Virus record (IMG/VR): IMGVR_UViG_3300036766_000512
Coordinates: 1 to 45,608 of that record
Source: a virus
Strand: one strand, 5' to 3'
DNA length: 45,608 nucleotides
The notes under the pieces were generated by a model, which saw only the letters and a program-made list of their open reading frames with translations, did not search any database and was not told where the DNA came from. Below, piece after piece: positions 45,596 to 45,608 of this stretch. Each line of letters starts with the position of its first letter. Positions within the stretch are counted from its first letter, which is position 1. The position numbers were made by a program, and so were the translations under genes.

Positions 45596-45608
45596 GGTGT
45601 CAGGTCCT
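45407..45608 (-). repeat. Array 3 of 12-bp repeats, continuous with array 1 if circular
   Basis: Same 12-bp units as arrays 1 and 2 up to the right edge. The last 33 bases repeat the first 33 of the window. If ends join, arrays 3 and 1 form one run of about 1.3 kb with six coupled repeat ORFs after DUF6745. Confidence 0.93.
45576..45608. repeat. 33-bp terminal direct repeat (matches 1-33)
   Basis: Identical to positions 1-33. It may show that the contig is a closed circle. But the same sequence recurs at the other array junctions (from 259, 702, 935 and 2614), so an assembler could have broken here. Confidence 0.9.

Overview
The window is almost certainly the whole or nearly whole genome of an uncultivated, high-GC tailed phage. 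The evidence is a complete packaging, head, tail and lysis gene series on the + strand, tightly overlapping genes (mostly ATGA, GTGA, TGATG or TAATG junctions), and no cellular housekeeping genes. No tail tube or tape-measure gene is visible, while a portal of about 807 aa, adaptor- and nozzle-like proteins and several ejection-like virion proteins are. A short-tailed (podovirus-like) particle fits best; this is inference. The host cannot be named from sequence alone. No DNA polymerase, primase, helicase, integrase or recognisable repressor was seen.

The last 33 bases (45576-45608) equal the first 33 (1-33), as expected for a circular or circularly assembled contig. The shared piece is itself the recurrent repeat junction, so repeat collapse is an alternative. 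If the contig is closed, the map is simple. One leftward transcription block runs from about 9.67 kb down through base 1 and on from 45.6 to 44.67 kb. One rightward block runs from 10.48 to 44.75 kb. They diverge in an 0.8 kb non-coding region upstream of the terminase genes and converge near 44.7 kb.

Leftward block (1-9670 and 44673-45608): small accessory and DNA-metabolism genes. They include a hexapeptide left-handed beta-helix protein, an LPD29-like protein, an Ala-rich repeat protein, a ribbon-helix-helix regulator with its own promoter, an ERF-type annealing protein, a winged-helix-like protein, a DUF6745 protein and a DUF1064-like nuclease. Threaded through the block are three clusters of 12-bp repeats (1-1125, about 2541-2865, about 45407-45608). 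They encode short proteins made of the tetrapeptide xxSL, each with the same N-cap and nearly always the same C-cap, joined head to tail by GTGA start/stop overlaps and coupled the same way to the gene before them. This is the most unusual feature of the window.

Rightward block: TerS and TerL (10.5-12.6 kb), a tRNA-Met(CAT) at 13.1 kb, portal, scaffold and major capsid protein (13.6-18.6 kb), two proteins with related N-termini (18.7-20.6 kb), and a gene split by an HNH endonuclease that seems to have brought its own replacement 5' end (20.6-21.9 kb). Then come spike and fibre genes (22.6-29.8 kb), tail adaptor, nozzle and fibre (30.3-33.6 kb), a second HNH gene (34.1-34.5 kb), ejection-type proteins (35.0-40.0 kb), a lysis cassette (holin candidate, M15 peptidase endolysin, spanin candidate; 40.2-41.4 kb), and late accessory enzymes: two HExxH metallopeptidases, a calcineurin-like phosphoesterase, endonuclease VII, a winged-helix protein and a DUF4406-DUF6378 fusion.
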